Assembly (NCBI GenBank): GCA_026122225.1
Contig: JANEZZ010002671.1
Span: forward strand, 682,001 to 746,000
Direction: 5' to 3'
Source of the DNA: Heloderma charlesbogerti
Lineage: Eukaryota; Chordata; Lepidosauria; Squamata; Helodermatidae
Length of the DNA: 64,000 nucleotides
Positions 46,741 to 58,469 of this stretch are shown here, piece by piece. The position numbers and the translations under genes are program-made. The notes below the pieces were generated by a model, which did not search any database, was not told the DNA's origin, and was given only the letters and a program-made list of their open reading frames with translations. Position 1 is the first letter of the stretch, and every line of letters begins with the position of its first letter.

Positions 46741-46884
46741 TTTACAGAGAATTGGTCTTTTTTTAGTATTGGAATGATGATCATTTTTATCCATGTGCAC
46801 TATTTTTATTGTAAATATATAGCTATTTTTTATTTAATCAATTTTAAAATAATTTACATATAAAAACAGAAATTAAGAATGTCA

Positions 46885-47049
<165 letters not shown>

Positions 47050-47099
47050 CTAAATACATAGTGAGAAAGGGAAAAAAGTGAGTAAGCAATTCAATCATG

Positions 47100-48062
47100 T
47101 ATTAAAAGCTAATTTAAATAAAGGAATACACTGATAAAGCATAGATTTTACAGAAAATTGCAACTTTCAATGCACCCTTAATGGATGTTGCATAAGAACG
47201 TCTTACCCTCCATCAGCTGCTCATAGCTCACCCAGTTAACACTGCTTTACTCTGACTCAGTAATGCCAGGCTGATCCTGCATAGATGCGTTCCTCAAATT
47301 GGTGTCCTCCAGATGTTTTGGATTACAACTCCCCCTCAGCCCATCAGCATAGCCAATAGTCAGCTGGAGCTGTGGCGCAGCCAGGGCTGGATTGCAGGGC
47401 ACAGGTCCGGGGCCCCAAGGTCCAGAGGGCCCCCAAACAACCCCCTGAACTCCCTCTCTCCCTCTAGCCTGGTGCTAGCAAAAAGAAGTCCCGCAACACC
47501 CAGCTGGGTAAGCCTAAAGGCCCCATGGCACACCAGTTTACAAATAAAGTTTTTCAACTCACATTTTGAGTTAGCAGTGAACTGAGCCAATCAGATGCTG
47601 CCTTTGGGGGACTCAGCCAATCAGGGCACAGAAGGGACATAAAGACTGCCCCTTTGCCACTCCTGTGTCCTCACTGGCCATGGCATCCCAAAAGTAGCAT
47701 CTGATTGGTTCAGATCACTGCTACTCAAGATGTAAGTTTAAATTGTGGTTTTAATGTTCTGTATATTTTAAATTGTTTTATTGTGTGTTGTTTGGTTTTA
47801 ATTTTTGTGAACCGCCCAGAGAGCTTCGGCTATTGGGCGGTATAGAAATGAAATGAATGAATGAATAAATAAATAAATAAAAAACCCTTTACTTTTAATA
47901 CAGTGCATATATGGGTGGTGGCAGCAGGGTGTGTGTGCTGGTGGTGGCAGAGGTGGGTGGGGTGGCAGTGGCAGTGAGTCTCTGGGAAAGAAACTTGCCC
48001 AAGGTCCCTTCAAAGCTAGCTGCGCCTGTGCCTGGAGGGCAGTAGTTTGGGGAAGGCTGCTC
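47100..48062. other. MIX23 intron 2 with split MITE and L2 tail
   Basis: GGTGTCCTCCAGATGTTTTGGA (about 47,300) and CTGGAGGGCAGTAGTTTGGG (about 48,032) are the two arms of the palindromic MITE family, separated by about 680 bp. Between them an L2-type 3' end (GTGAACCGCCCAGAGAGCTT, then GAATGAATGAATAAATAAAT) occupies 47,745-47,885. Confidence 0.6.
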
Positions 48063-48225
48063 TAGGGTGAGCTACTCAGCAAATTAGGTCTCTTTTATCA
48101 CCCCCACTTGTATTAAGTATCCCTCTGTCTTGGTGTCTTAGATATTTAATGAACACTGCAGAGCTCAGTATAAGCCTCTGAAGAGTCAACGGAGAGGGCT
48201 TTACCTGAAAGTGCTCTTCAGCAGG
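48063..48225 (-). repeat. Dispersed repeat with conserved core, copy 2
   Basis: The reverse complement matches 20371-20548: GAGGCTTATACTGAGCTCTG, GTTCATTAAATATCTAAGAC, CAAGACAGAGGGAT, then CTAATTTGCTGAGTAGCTCA. It lies in MIX23 intron 2. About seven mismatches over 81 bp of core. Confidence 0.6.
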
Positions 48226-48341
48226 AATTTAAAGAGCAAATGCTGGAATGATAAAGGTTGCCAATCAGGATATTAGTGAGAAATCCTCATTGCTTAAGAA
48301 TATGGCTGAAAAGGGATGATCTCTGTTCACCTCCTGTAAAG

Positions 48342-48675
48342 CAGGGGCGCGGAACCTGTTTCAGCCCAAGGGCCTAACTGAATTTCAGAGAATCTCTCAG
48401 GGGCTTCATTCTAGTGGTGGGTACAGCCAAAGGCAAAAGGGGCAGAGCCAAAGGCAAAGCAGTGGGGCCAAACATACAAAAATACCACCATATTGTAGTT
48501 TAAATCTCTTGTTGCCAGTAACTAAGCCTTAGGAATGGCATGTCAACTTTTTAGAATGGGGGAAAAACTGCACAAAAGGCGGGATTGGGAAACCACCAAA
48601 TAATCAGTGGCTGGGGGAAAAGGGGGCATGGCAATACAGGGCACCCTGGAGGGCTGGACTGGTTCCCCATCCCTG
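48342..48675. mobile_element. hAT-like MITE
   Basis: Left end CAGGGGCGCGGAACCTGTTT and inverted right end CAGGGATGGGGAACCAGTCC form terminal repeats. The 8-mers just outside, CTGTAAAG (48334-48341) and CTGCAAAA (48676-48683), agree at 6 of 8 positions, the duplication length of hAT elements. It is related to 4585-4986. It lies in MIX23 intron 2. Confidence 0.75.
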
Positions 48676-49024
48676 CTGCAAAAGAAAAGTGAAGTGGGGA
48701 GGGGAGGGGACAAGATAACTCTAAGTTCCCACATTTAAGTGCTGGCAGAGACATATGCCCTATGCTGGTGTTCACGTGCATCACATGTAAGGCTAATCTG
48801 GGGAAAAGACATTTGCGAGCATGCATGCCCTGCTCCCAAGCATCCTGTGTGCCGGGCTAGTGAAGAGGTCTCTGTGCATTGAGCACGAAGGTCTGCAAGG
48901 GGCTTGAACACACTTACACAGTTGAACGTGCTTACACAGCTTACGTGATCAGGAACCCTGCCTTATCAGGTATTTGCATAACGAGTTTGCTATTAGTATA
49001 GGATGAGATAACATCTGTTTATTT

Positions 49025-49240
49025 TTTGAAATAAATAAATAAATAAATTTATTAAATTTATTAATCGCCCATCTGGCTGGTCACCCAGCCACTCCAGGCG
49101 ATGTACAATAATAAAAACAGTTTAAAACAATAAAATTCTACATTAAAAACATATTTCTAAAAATACCCTAACCCATCCCAAATGCCTGCCTGAAGAACCA
49201 CATTTATAATTAAAAACAGTTTGCGCTGCCTCTCCTATGA
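49025..49240 (-). repeat. Retroposon 3' tail with ATAA repeat
   Basis: An (ATAA)n run followed by ATCGCCCATCTGGCTGGTCA and CACTCCAGGCGATGTACAAT looks like the reverse complement of a LINE/SINE 3' end. The family was not identified. Confidence 0.5.
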
Positions 49241-49370
49241 GTCTGAATCATAAAATGTCTACTTGAAACCTAGCTCTTGCAGAACAAAGTTGGCCATAAA
49301 AAGAATGAAGTGATATAACATGTTTATTTTGTGACATATCATTAATTACTGACATGTCAATTACCCCTTA

Positions 49371-49832
<462 letters not shown>

Positions 49833-49859
49833 GACGTGCTGTCAAAACCATTTGAAAAT

Positions 49860-50945
49860 CCAGTCCTATGTTTCCTCTACAATTAGTCCTGCATCTCAGC
49901 TATGAAGAGATGGATTGATACTACTGCAAAAACAAGCTAAGGCCAAATCCAGCAAAAACTCAGGCATGTGCCTTCCATCTACGCAATAAGCAGGCTGCTA
50001 GGAAGCTGCAAATTACATGGAAAGGAGTGTTATTGGAGCATTGCACTAACCTTAAATATTTAGGGTTACTTTGGATAGGGCCTTAACATATAAACAGCAT
50101 TGCAGTAACACTAAACTGAAGGTCAGTGGAAGAAATAACATCATTAGGAAATCAACGAGCACTACTTGGGGTGCTAAACCAAGGGTTCTTAAGATTACAG
50201 CATTAGCCCTTTGCCACTCAGCTGGCGAACATGCCTGCCCAGTTTGGTATATATCAGCACATTCTGGGCAAGTTGATGCTGCTTTGAATGAAACAAGCAG
50301 AATCATTACCGGATGTCTAAAACCTACTTCTCTAGATAGTATCTACCATATAGCTGGCATTGCCCCGCCTGCTGTTTGTAGAGAAGCAGCAGCATACAAA
50401 GAGAGGCTTAAATCCTCAATATCCAAACAACACCCTCTTTACAGCTTACAACCAGCTCCTCAGAGATTAAATTCCAGGAAAAGTTTCCTCAGATCGACGG
50501 AAGACTTTGATGAATTCAAGAGTAGAATGGACTTACGGGAAGCTACAGAGTATCAACAATAGAGGGAACCTGCAGCGGAGCTGGCACCCGGTTCCAATGA
50601 AAGCTGGGAAGTTTGGAAATCACTGAATAGACTGCGTACGGGTGTAACAAGATCTAGAGACACTTTGAATAAATGGGGTTATCTCTGCCCTATGCAACTG
50701 TGGAGACTTGCAGACAACAACACATATGTATATTTGTCCTTTGTGCCCTGACCAATGTACACATGAGGACCTTATGACAGCACGACAGAACGCAATTAAT
50801 GTTGCTAGTTTTGGGGCAAGATTTGTCTAACTTCTATATATTTTAACTTCTACATTTTATATTTAAAATGTTATGTGTTATAGTATGTTTTTTAATTGTG
50901 ATGCTTCTGAAACAACTAAATAATAAATCTCAACTATTATCAAGA
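49860..50945 (+). mobile_element. Non-LTR retrotransposon 3' part (clade uncertain)
   Basis: A frame at 50071-50562 reads LTYKQHCSNTKLKVSGRNNI, STTWGAKPRVLKITALALCH and SAGEHACPVWYISAHSGQVD, then IAGIAPPAVCREAAAYKERL. This is the region after the catalytic core of a Jockey- or Vingi-like LINE. Upstream text (GCAAAAACAAGCTAAGGCCA, CAGGCATGTGCCTTCCATCT) corresponds to the region just before the conserved LGV block. It ends with AACTAAATAATAAATCTCAA. It lies in MIX23 intron 1. Confidence 0.7.
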
Positions 50946-51284
50946 AGTTGTGGTACCTTCAGTTTAGGAATAGTGTCTAGAACAGCTGTCCCCATTTAGC
51001 ATTCGTCAGCTGGCTAGAACATCTCTTATAAAAAAACTAACCCCTTTAAGTGTGGAGTATCAAAGTCTCAGTGGCACATTCAACCAAACAGGTGTAAGAG
51101 AGAGAGCATGAAGAAAACCCAGGCAAAGAATTATAATAATCAAAAAGCGATGACAAAATTTAAAGAAATCAGAGTTTACATGGCCTGTAAAAAGGGGAAG
51201 AAAAGAAATAGTTCAAAAGAAGATAACACAAGCTTCCTTACATACATAATCCAGTACCTAACTGGGGTACTGCAGCCAGAAAAG

Positions 51285-51573
51285 GGAAAGGAAAGGTTCC
51301 TCTTGTGCAAGCACCGAGTCATTACTAATCCCTAGAGGGATGCCGCTTGCATGGCAGACTGTAGCAGGGTGGTTTGCCATTGCCTTTCCCAGTCGTGACT
51401 ACCTTACCCCCAGCAAGCTGGGTACTCATTTTACCGACCTCGGAAGGATGGAGGGCTGAGTCGACCTGAGCTGGCTACCTGAGACCCAGCTTCTGCTGGG
51501 ATGGAACTCAGGTCGTGGGGAGAGTTTCGGTTGCAATACTGCCGCCTACCACTCAGCGCCACACAAGGCTGTT
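51285..51573 (-). mobile_element. tRNA-derived SINE with target duplication
   Basis: On the minus strand the head shows an A-box TGGCGCTGAGTGGTAGGC and a B-box GAGTTCCATCC at tRNA-like spacing; the body includes CCTTCCGAGGTCGGTAAAAT and CAAACCACCCTGC. CAGCCAGAAAAG (51273-51284) and CAGACAGAAAAG (51574-51585) flank it, a 12-bp duplication with one mismatch. It lies in MIX23 intron 1. Confidence 0.85.
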
Positions 51574-51589
51574 CAGACAGAAAAGCCCT

Positions 51590-53440
51590 CTCTTATTATT
51601 AATAAATGTATATACCACTTACCATATCTAAAATGTTTCTTAAGTTAAAATACATCACAATAAATTCAAAAACATTTATTAAAATCTATAAAAACATTAA
51701 TACAAATTATTAAAACCAAATAGTCAAAATACTATAATTAACAAACAAATTGGGCAGCAAAATCAATCAGGGAAGGGCTGGGTAAAGAGATGGGTCATTA
51801 AATAGTGTCTAAAATACACCACAGTTAGTGCCTCCCAAATACTAGGGGAGAGAAGGGCACCACCACGGAGAAGACTCGCTTCTGGGTTGCTGCAGAACCC
51901 CAGCAGAGGGGAGGGAAACACTGGGGTTGTTTACATGTAATTAACCCACGATTTGCCACAGCACGTGCAGGACGCATTCTGTAACTTCTTTGAATATCCC
52001 GAGTCTTCTCTTCCCAAAGCTATATTGCAGGTTGGAGGGCTGTGCTGAATGAGAGTAGCTTACAGCAGTCCTGCAATGTAGTTCATCAATAATGTTGCTG
52101 GTCAGAGGTGGACTGAGGATGGTTTAGATTCCCAGTCAAAAATTTCACTTACCACACAGGTAAGTGTGGCCAGTGGAGTCTGGTGGCCAATTTGACTGAT
52201 GTGGCCACTGTGATAAGAAATACTCTTTTAAAAAATCAATTTGGTTACAAATAGATCCTTAAAAAATGAATATAAAGTGAATACAAAGTGCAGCCAAGAA
52301 GCAAAACCAATCTTTCCCCACACACTCACAAATCCATTTTAATACACCTAATCTATTCCACACATACTGAAGTCACAAATCAACTCTAAAACTAATAAAT
52401 TGTAAAAACCACTCACAAATCATCCATACTTTGTGCGACCAAGAAACAATTTTGAAGAAACCAGTGGGGAATTTTTTGGAAGCAAGCAAGCAGCCCACAC
52501 ATTTACTTTCCGTCAAGCCTGAGGAAAACACACCATGCCAGGACAACCAGAGAGTGGGAAATGTTGAATTGGGAAGAAAGCAGTGCACACATGTAGTTAT
52601 TTCCATGCCTGAGAAAAATGTCTGTTTTGTTTTGTTCCAGCTAAGCTGCTGCTTCTTTCTTTCCCTCCCTGCAGGTCTGGCTGAAGCTGTGTCTGAGTTT
52701 GCTTGCTTTCCTTTTTCCTCCCATCCCTTGTTTCTTTTTGGGGGGGGGGCTTTTGGATTGTATGCCTGAGGGCAGAGATTGTCTTGGTTTTTATTGATCT
52801 GTAAGCAGCTCTGGGACTCTTTTTGGCTGAGGAGTGAGAAAAAATACTTTAAATAAATATGAAAGCATTTCTCCTTAATTTACCTGCATATATTAGTATA
52901 ATTTAGTAGAAAAAGTAAAGGGTCGAAATCTAGTATTATCCGTGTTATTTTTTCCAACAGCATCTTATTTTCTCCCAGTATAACTTTCCATAAGGACATG
53001 TCTACAACACTGTCTTCTGACAAGTGTAACTGGTGGAGGCTAGCACCTGGTTGGGGCATGCTGGGAGTTGACTTTTTTCTTTCTAAGCAAGCATGGGATT
53101 GTGTCCTAAGAGAAGTCCTACAACTCCCAGCATTCCCCAGCTAGCATGGGTGACTGGGGAATGATGGGAGTCGTGGGGCTTTTTTTTCTGTCTAAACATG
53201 CATAGGATTGCATCCTGAGGTGTCATTCAAGCAGCTGCTGCTTCATTGTTATCTCTGCCATGAACTCCGAAGGTGGCCGTAGGCAAACCACTCTCTCTCT
53301 CACCCCCCCGGTCTACCTTACAAGGCTGTTGTAAAGTCTACAAAAGAATGTATCTGAAGTGCTCTAAACATTCTGCAAATACGCACAACGCCGTATAATC
53401 GTCTTGGCTCTCCCTCAAGCGGCTCAGACCTTCAACACAC
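51590..53440. other. MIX23 intron 1, mostly unassigned
   Basis: At 52,740-52,865 a retroposon 3' end (TGTATGCCTGAGGGCAGAGA, TGTAAGCAGCTCTGGGACTC, AAATAAATATG) resembles that at 44,770-44,895. Around 53,085-53,220 is a palindromic-MITE relative (AAGCATGGGATTGTGTCCTA, AACATGCATAGGATTGCATC). No further exon was seen. Confidence 0.45.
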
Positions 53441-53449
53441 ACGTCTCCT

Positions 53450-53910
53450 GCGCCTTCCTTCCCAGGGTGCGCAGAGTCGCTCGTTAGCTGGCGACTCTTG
53501 CCCTTCATCATCACCTTCCACGCTACGGCAAGAACCAGGGGGAAATGACTCCCGGAGAGCGCGGCTCCGGGCGGGCTAGCGAGTTAGTTCTTCCACTCCA
53601 CGACTTCCAGCCTGAAAGCAGATATTCGGGGGGGGGGCTCTGATAATCGGCTGCGGGGACGATAGCCAACCCCTGCTTTAGCCTCCCGTACCTGAAATTC
53701 AGCGAAGTCCTCACAGTTCAGATACGAGTTGGGCGCCGCCATATTGGTGTCTCAACAGCAGCCAATCAGAAGGCGTGACAGAAAAGCAGGCCCTCCCACT
53801 CCGGGATTGAATCAAGGGCGGAGCGCGAACTTTTTCCGCGTCGCGAGGTGGGGCGGGGGACGAGCGGGCGCCCAGCTTCTGGGTGGGCCTGTAGGGGCTC
53901 GCGCGGCCTC
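53450..53910 (-). promoter_or_regulatory. MIX23 CpG-rich promoter with CCAAT and YY1/TISU-like sites
   Basis: CpG density rises sharply (GCGCGAACTTTTTCCGCGTCGCG near 53,825), as in vertebrate housekeeping promoters. GCCAATCAG at 53,760-53,768 is a CCAAT box within 30 bp of the start codon. The start context CAATATGGCGGC fits the YY1/TISU element SAASATGGCGGC at all but one position, suggesting transcription start within a few tens of bases upstream of the ATG. TATA-like sequence is absent. Function is inferred. Confidence 0.7.
53692..53742 (-). CDS. MIX23: MIX23 (CCDC58) coding exon 1
   Basis: A 51-nt exon encoding 17 residues, MAAPNSYLNCEDFAEFQ, followed by donor CAG|GTACGG. Human CCDC58 from memory begins MAAPSGGVNCEEFAEFQ, so length, cysteine and the EFAEFQ end coincide. 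Phase 0 at the junction joins in frame to ELLRV of exon 2. The start is fixed by the Met-Ala-Ala-Pro match and its position inside a CpG-rich promoter. With exons 2 and 3 it gives 108 residues of an expected total of about 144. Introns 1 and 2 are about 4.1 kb and 2.4 kb. Confidence 0.95.
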
Positions 53911-53984
53911 AGCCTTTGCAGATAGTTTCGTGCTTTTTTACCCTCTGACTTCAGTGTTGTATTTAGGCTCAGTCGTTAACTAAA

Positions 53985-54735
53985 GAGATAGGAAAATAGC
54001 GGAGTGACGATTCAGTTGTTTGTGGTTCAGTCCTCCTGGGTCCTCCGCACCACTTTCAGATGCAATTGAGAATCACAGAAAATGACGGGGAAATACAGGA
54101 TTTTAGTGTAGTTGTCATTGGGTGGCAGCCTGTTCACCTCAAAACGAAAGGTGGCAACAAAGGCGATAGTTCTTGCTCTTCCTAAGTCAGGTCATTATTC
54201 ATGTGACTTTAAAAAGAAATAGAAGTATTTAAACATTAAAAAGCTTGCCATGCTAATTAATGCTGGTCAGGTATTGCAGGGGTGGTGGCTGTGGCTGTGA
54301 GAAAAAGTGGCTTTTGACAGTGGTGGCAGTTTGGTCCACTGTTAGTATTGCAGGCTGGAGGTGCAGCTAAGGTTGGGTGGGATTTCCTGCCTACCAAAAA
54401 TTCCCCGTACAAAACAGTCCGTTTGCACAAAATTCCTCCCTCAGACCTCTAAAATCCAATTCAGCACTCAGTTGCATGCAGAACCCTTGTGCTTCATTAG
54501 TTTGCATACAGATACATTACACTTGCAAATGTTTAAAAACTCAAAAAAGTGTAATTTTTATATGAACTATGACATCAGAAAGAGCAGAAACAGTCAGTCC
54601 ATGTTGCCAATCACAGCTACACTAAAAGCCTGAATATCTCCATTTTCTATGAGGCCACAATGTCAACCCAGGCTTTCAAAGTCAACCCAGAAGTTGGGTA
54701 TTATGTGCATGAGAAATTTCTGTCCAGGTCTATGG
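53985..54735. other. Unassigned DNA between MIX23 promoter and CR1
   Basis: No exon or named repeat was recognised; short frames near 54,360-54,630 lack domain features. Confidence 0.4.
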
Positions 54736-54737
54736 AA

Positions 54738-55918
54738 TCAACTGTGGGAATACTGTGAACGTAACATACCTCAAGTTCAGTAAAGCTTTCGACAAAGTGC
54801 CCCATGATCTCCTGATGAGCAAACTAGCTCAAAGTGGGCTAGATGAAACAACGATCCGGTGGATCCACAGTTGGCTACAGAATCGGACTCAGAGTGCTTA
54901 TCAATGGGATCTTCTCAAAGTGGGGAGAGGTAATGAGCAGGGTACCGCAGGGTTCAGTCCGGAGCCCGATGCTCTTCAACATTTTTATTAATGACTTGGA
55001 TGAGGAGTTGCAGGGACTGTTTATCAAATTTGCAGATGACACAAAATTGTGCGGATAGCTAATCTTGTAGGCCCCTTCCAACCCTATGATTCTATAATAT
55101 CCTGGAAGACAGAAACAAAATTCAAAGTGATCTTGCAAGACTGGAGTGCTGGGCAGAAAACAACAGAATGAAATTTGATAGGGATAAATGCCAAGTTCTG
55201 CACCTAGGAAAAAGAAACCAAATGCACAGTTACAAGATGGGCGATACTTGGCTCAACAGTACTACAAGTGAGAAGGATCTTGGAATTTTGGTAGATCGCA
55301 AGCTGGATATGAGCCAACTATGTGGTGTGGCGACAAAAAAGGCAAATGCTATTTTGGGCTGCATTAATAGAAGTATAGCTTCCAAATCCCGGGAAGTACT
55401 AGTTCCCCTCTACTCATCATTGGTTAGGCCTCATCTTGAGTACTGAGTCCAGTTCTGGGCACCAGACTTTACAAAGGATGCGGACAAACTGGAGAGGGGT
55501 CAGAGGAGGGCAACAAAAATGATCAGGGGACTGGAAACAAAGCCCTATGAGGAGAGACTGAAAGAACTGGGCATGTTTCGCCTTGAGAAGAGAAGACTGA
55601 GGGCAGATATGATAGAGCTGTTCAAGTACTTGAAAGGTTGTCATAGAGAGGAAGGCCAGGATCTCTTTTCGATCATCCCAGGGTGCAGGACACAGAAAGC
55701 CAGATTCCGGCTGAACATCAGGAGAAACTTCCTGACTGTTAGAGCAATACCCATTACCTAGGGAGGTGGTGGGCTCTCCCACACTGGAGGCATTCAAGAC
55801 GAGGCTGGACAGCTATCTGTCAGGGATGCTCTGACTTGGATTCCTGCATTGAGCAGGGGGTTGGACCTGATGGCCTCATAGGCCCCTTCCAACCCTACTA
55901 TTCTATGATTCTATGAAC
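54738..55918 (+). mobile_element. CR1 LINE, 5'-truncated, with short internal insertion
   Basis: It starts inside the reverse transcriptase (TYLKFSKAFDKVPHDLLMSK), continues through MSRVPQGSVRSPMLFNIFIN, LFIKFADDTKLCG, FDRDKCQVLHLGKRNQMHS and GLETKPYEERLKELGMFRLE, and ends with CAACCCTACTATTCTATGAT plus TCTATG. A stop within RPHLEY*VQFW at about 55,444 and a 31-bp insertion at 55064 break the frame. It is closely related to the CR1 at 31600-38940. Confidence 0.9.
55064..55098 (+). mobile_element. 31-bp CR1 3'-end micro-insertion
   Basis: Between KFADDTKL and the next block, the text TAAT | CTTGTAGGCCCCTTCCAACC then CTATGATTCTA | TAAT interrupts the ORF compared with 38,041-38,110. The inserted 31 bp match the 3' terminus of CR1 itself (AGGCCCCTTCCAACCCTA...ATTCTATG) and are flanked by TAAT on both sides. 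Confidence 0.7.
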
Positions 55919-55919
55919 T

Positions 55920-56590
55920 GTACACCATCCCACTTCCCCTGGAAGAAATCCTGCTGCATTTTGTGTTGAGAGCTCTATCACGGAGATGTATACCCTATTA
56001 ACAATTCATTTAAATTCATAACCTATGTGTGGAGCTTGAATTTAGTAGTCAAAGTTCAAGAGATGACACCGATGGAAGCATGTATACACATGTGTATTTG
56101 GGAGGGGCTACCAGGTCATTCAACAGTTGTTACACTGCAACTTAGTTTAAACGATTATGTTTGTTAATCTTTAAGGTGCTGCACAACTCTGTTATTGATT
56201 GATTGATTGGTCTTATTCACTGCTCTTCAGTCAAAGCTCTCAGAGCAGCTTACCAAAAAATCAGAATATAATAAAATAGTACAATTACAGTAAAAGTGCT
56301 CAATTTACAGCATAGCAGCATAAAACGATATGAAATTCTAGTATAAAACCATGTCTATACACTAAAGCACCAAAAAGGCCTAGATTAAAAAAAAGAAAGA
56401 TAAGCAGGTTTTCTGCTGATAAAAAGAAAAGAAAAAAAAGGTGGCACCGGGCAAACCTCCCTGGGAGGGAATTCAAAACACATTATGATGATGATGATTG
56501 CTTCTACATACTAATATGATTATGCCTCCAGGATTCAACAGGTGTTTAATTAATGCAGTGCAAGTCCTGCTGAAAAAGAATCAATGAAGC
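55920..56590. other. Repeat debris, unassigned
   Basis: Contains a degraded tail TTGTTAATCTTTAAGGTGCT (56,160) of the family seen at 6985 and 20575, and an ATTGATTGATTG microsatellite followed by TCTTATTCACTGCTCTTCAG. Nothing else was recognised. Confidence 0.4.
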
Positions 56591-57870
56591 TTCCGAGAAG
56601 GTACGTCCTATCTCACAAACTTTTTAGAGTTCTTTGAGTGTCAATAAACATGTAGACAGGGGTGATCCAGTAGACATTGCTTACTTGGACTTCCAAAAGG
56701 CATTTAAAAAGTCCCTCACGAAAGACTCTTGAGCAAACTTAGCAGTCATAGGATAAGAGTAGGGGTTCTCTTATGGATTGGAAACTGGTTAAAGAACAGA
56801 AAGTGGAGAGGAGAAATAAATGGTCAATTCTTACAATGGAGGTCCCACAGTGAGATCCCACAGGGATCTGTTTAACTTGTTCATAAATGAACTGGAATTA
56901 GGAGTGAACAGTGGGATGGCCAAGTTTGCTGATGCCACCAAATTATTTGGGACGGCTAAAACAAAAAGGGACTGTGAAGAGCTCCAAAAGAGCACCAAAC
57001 TGAAGGAATGGGCAATAAAATGTTGAATGTGGTTCAACATTAGGAAATGTAAAGTGATACATGTTGGGGCAAAAAATCCCAACTTCACGTATATGCTGAT
57101 GGGATGTGAGCTAGCAGTGACCAACCAAGAAAGAGAGAGATCTTGGAGTTGTGGTGGACAGCTCTATGAAAATGTCAGTGTGTGAAAAATTGTACGTTGG
57201 GCATAATTAGGAAAGGCACTGAAAATAAAAATGCCATGATCATACTGTCCTTATACAAATTTATGATGCGACCACACTTGGAACGTTGTGTACAGTTCAG
57301 ACCACCACACCTCAAAAATAATATTGTATCACTGGAAAAGGTGCAGAAAAGGGTACCCAAAATGATCAAAGGGCTGGAGCAAATCCCCTACGAGGAAAGG
57401 TTTCAACAGCTGGGACAGTTTTGCTTAGAAAAAGGGTGAGTAAGGGGAGACAGGATAAAGGTCTACAAAATTATGCATGGTGTGGAGAAAGTAGATAAGC
57501 AGACATTTTTCTCCCTCTCTCATAATACTAGATCCTGGTGTCATCCCATGAAGATGAAAGGTGGGAGATTCAGGACAGATAAAAAGAAGTACTTCACACA
57601 GGAATTCACTACCACAAAATGTAGTGATGGTCATCAATTTGGATGGCTTTAAAAGGGGATTAGACAAATTCATGGAGGAAAAGCCTGTCAATGGTGAGAT
57701 GGCTATATACGACCTCCAGTATCAGAGGCAGAACATGAGCAGGACGGTGCTATTGCACTTGTGTCCTGTGGGCTTCCCACAGGCAGCTGATTGGTCACCG
57801 TGTAAACAGAATGCTGGACTAGATGGACCCTTGGCATGCCTCTTATGTTCTTTTTTTCTTAATTCATCAG
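56590..57870 (+). mobile_element. CR1-family LINE, 3' part
   Basis: Broken plus-strand frames give LFNLFINELELGVNSGMAKF, FADATKLFGTAKTKRDCEEL (catalytic FADD changed to FADA), PHLERCVQF, VQKRVPKMIKGLEQIPYEER and the 3' text GCTGGACTAGATGGACCCTT. It is the same subfamily as 940-2012 in the opposite orientation. Confidence 0.87.
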
Positions 57871-58128
57871 ATGAAATACTATGCAGTTTACAAAATGCTC
57901 TTTTGTGCATCAGTCTTTGTTGACTGGAGTTGGGGCTTCTGTTGGTGTGCTTGCTTATTTGGCTAAAGACTGAAACAGACATGACAACAGGCTATGGGTA
58001 AAGTGCTTGCTTCATGTAAGCATTCCACTTTGTCACGTGTAAGCACATTTACCTGCTATACTGGTCAACTGCTTTAAAAAGTAATGTTTAAAAATCATTC
58101 ATTTATATCCACCCTAAGCAAAAGAGAG

Positions 58129-58455
58129 GGGCCGTGGTGGCTTATTGGTTAAGACGCTGAATTGCAGACTGGAAGGTCAGCAGGACAGCAGTTCGAGACC
58201 CGAGCGCTGCGTGACGGAGCTTCAGTCCCAGCTTCTGCCAACCCAGCAGTTCGAAAGCAAGAAATTGCAAGTAGATAAATAGGTACTGCCTCGGCGGGAA
58301 AGGTAACAGTGTTCCGTGCACCTCGGTGTTCAGTCATGCCGGCCACATGACCACGGAAGCGTCTTCGGACAGCGCTGGCTCTTCGGCTTAGAAACGGGGA
58401 TGAGCACCGCACCCTAGAGTCGGACACGACTGGTTGGGGACACCTTTTTTACCTT
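58129..58455 (+). mobile_element. Sauria-type SINE with 14-bp target duplication
   Basis: The head has a tRNA-like A box (TGGCTTATTGGTTAAGACGC) and B box (AGTTCGAGACCC); the body carries CCGGCCACATGACCACGGAA and GCGCTGGCTCTTCGGCTTAG; the tail is AGAGTCGGACACGACTGG and ends TTTTTTACCTT. TAAGCAAAAGAGAG occurs at 58115-58128 and again at 58456-58469. The tail motif GAGTCGGACACGACTG is shared with BovB 3' ends (CGAAGAGTCGGACATGACT at 11,060), consistent with BovB supplying the enzymes. This family is specific to squamates, which supports the host assignment. Confidence 0.93.
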
Positions 58456-58469
58456 TAAGCAAAAGAGAG

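Noticed and set aside
58129..58215. Functional tRNA gene
   Set aside because: A and B boxes are present but the cloverleaf is broken, and the sequence continues into a SINE body with a target duplication.
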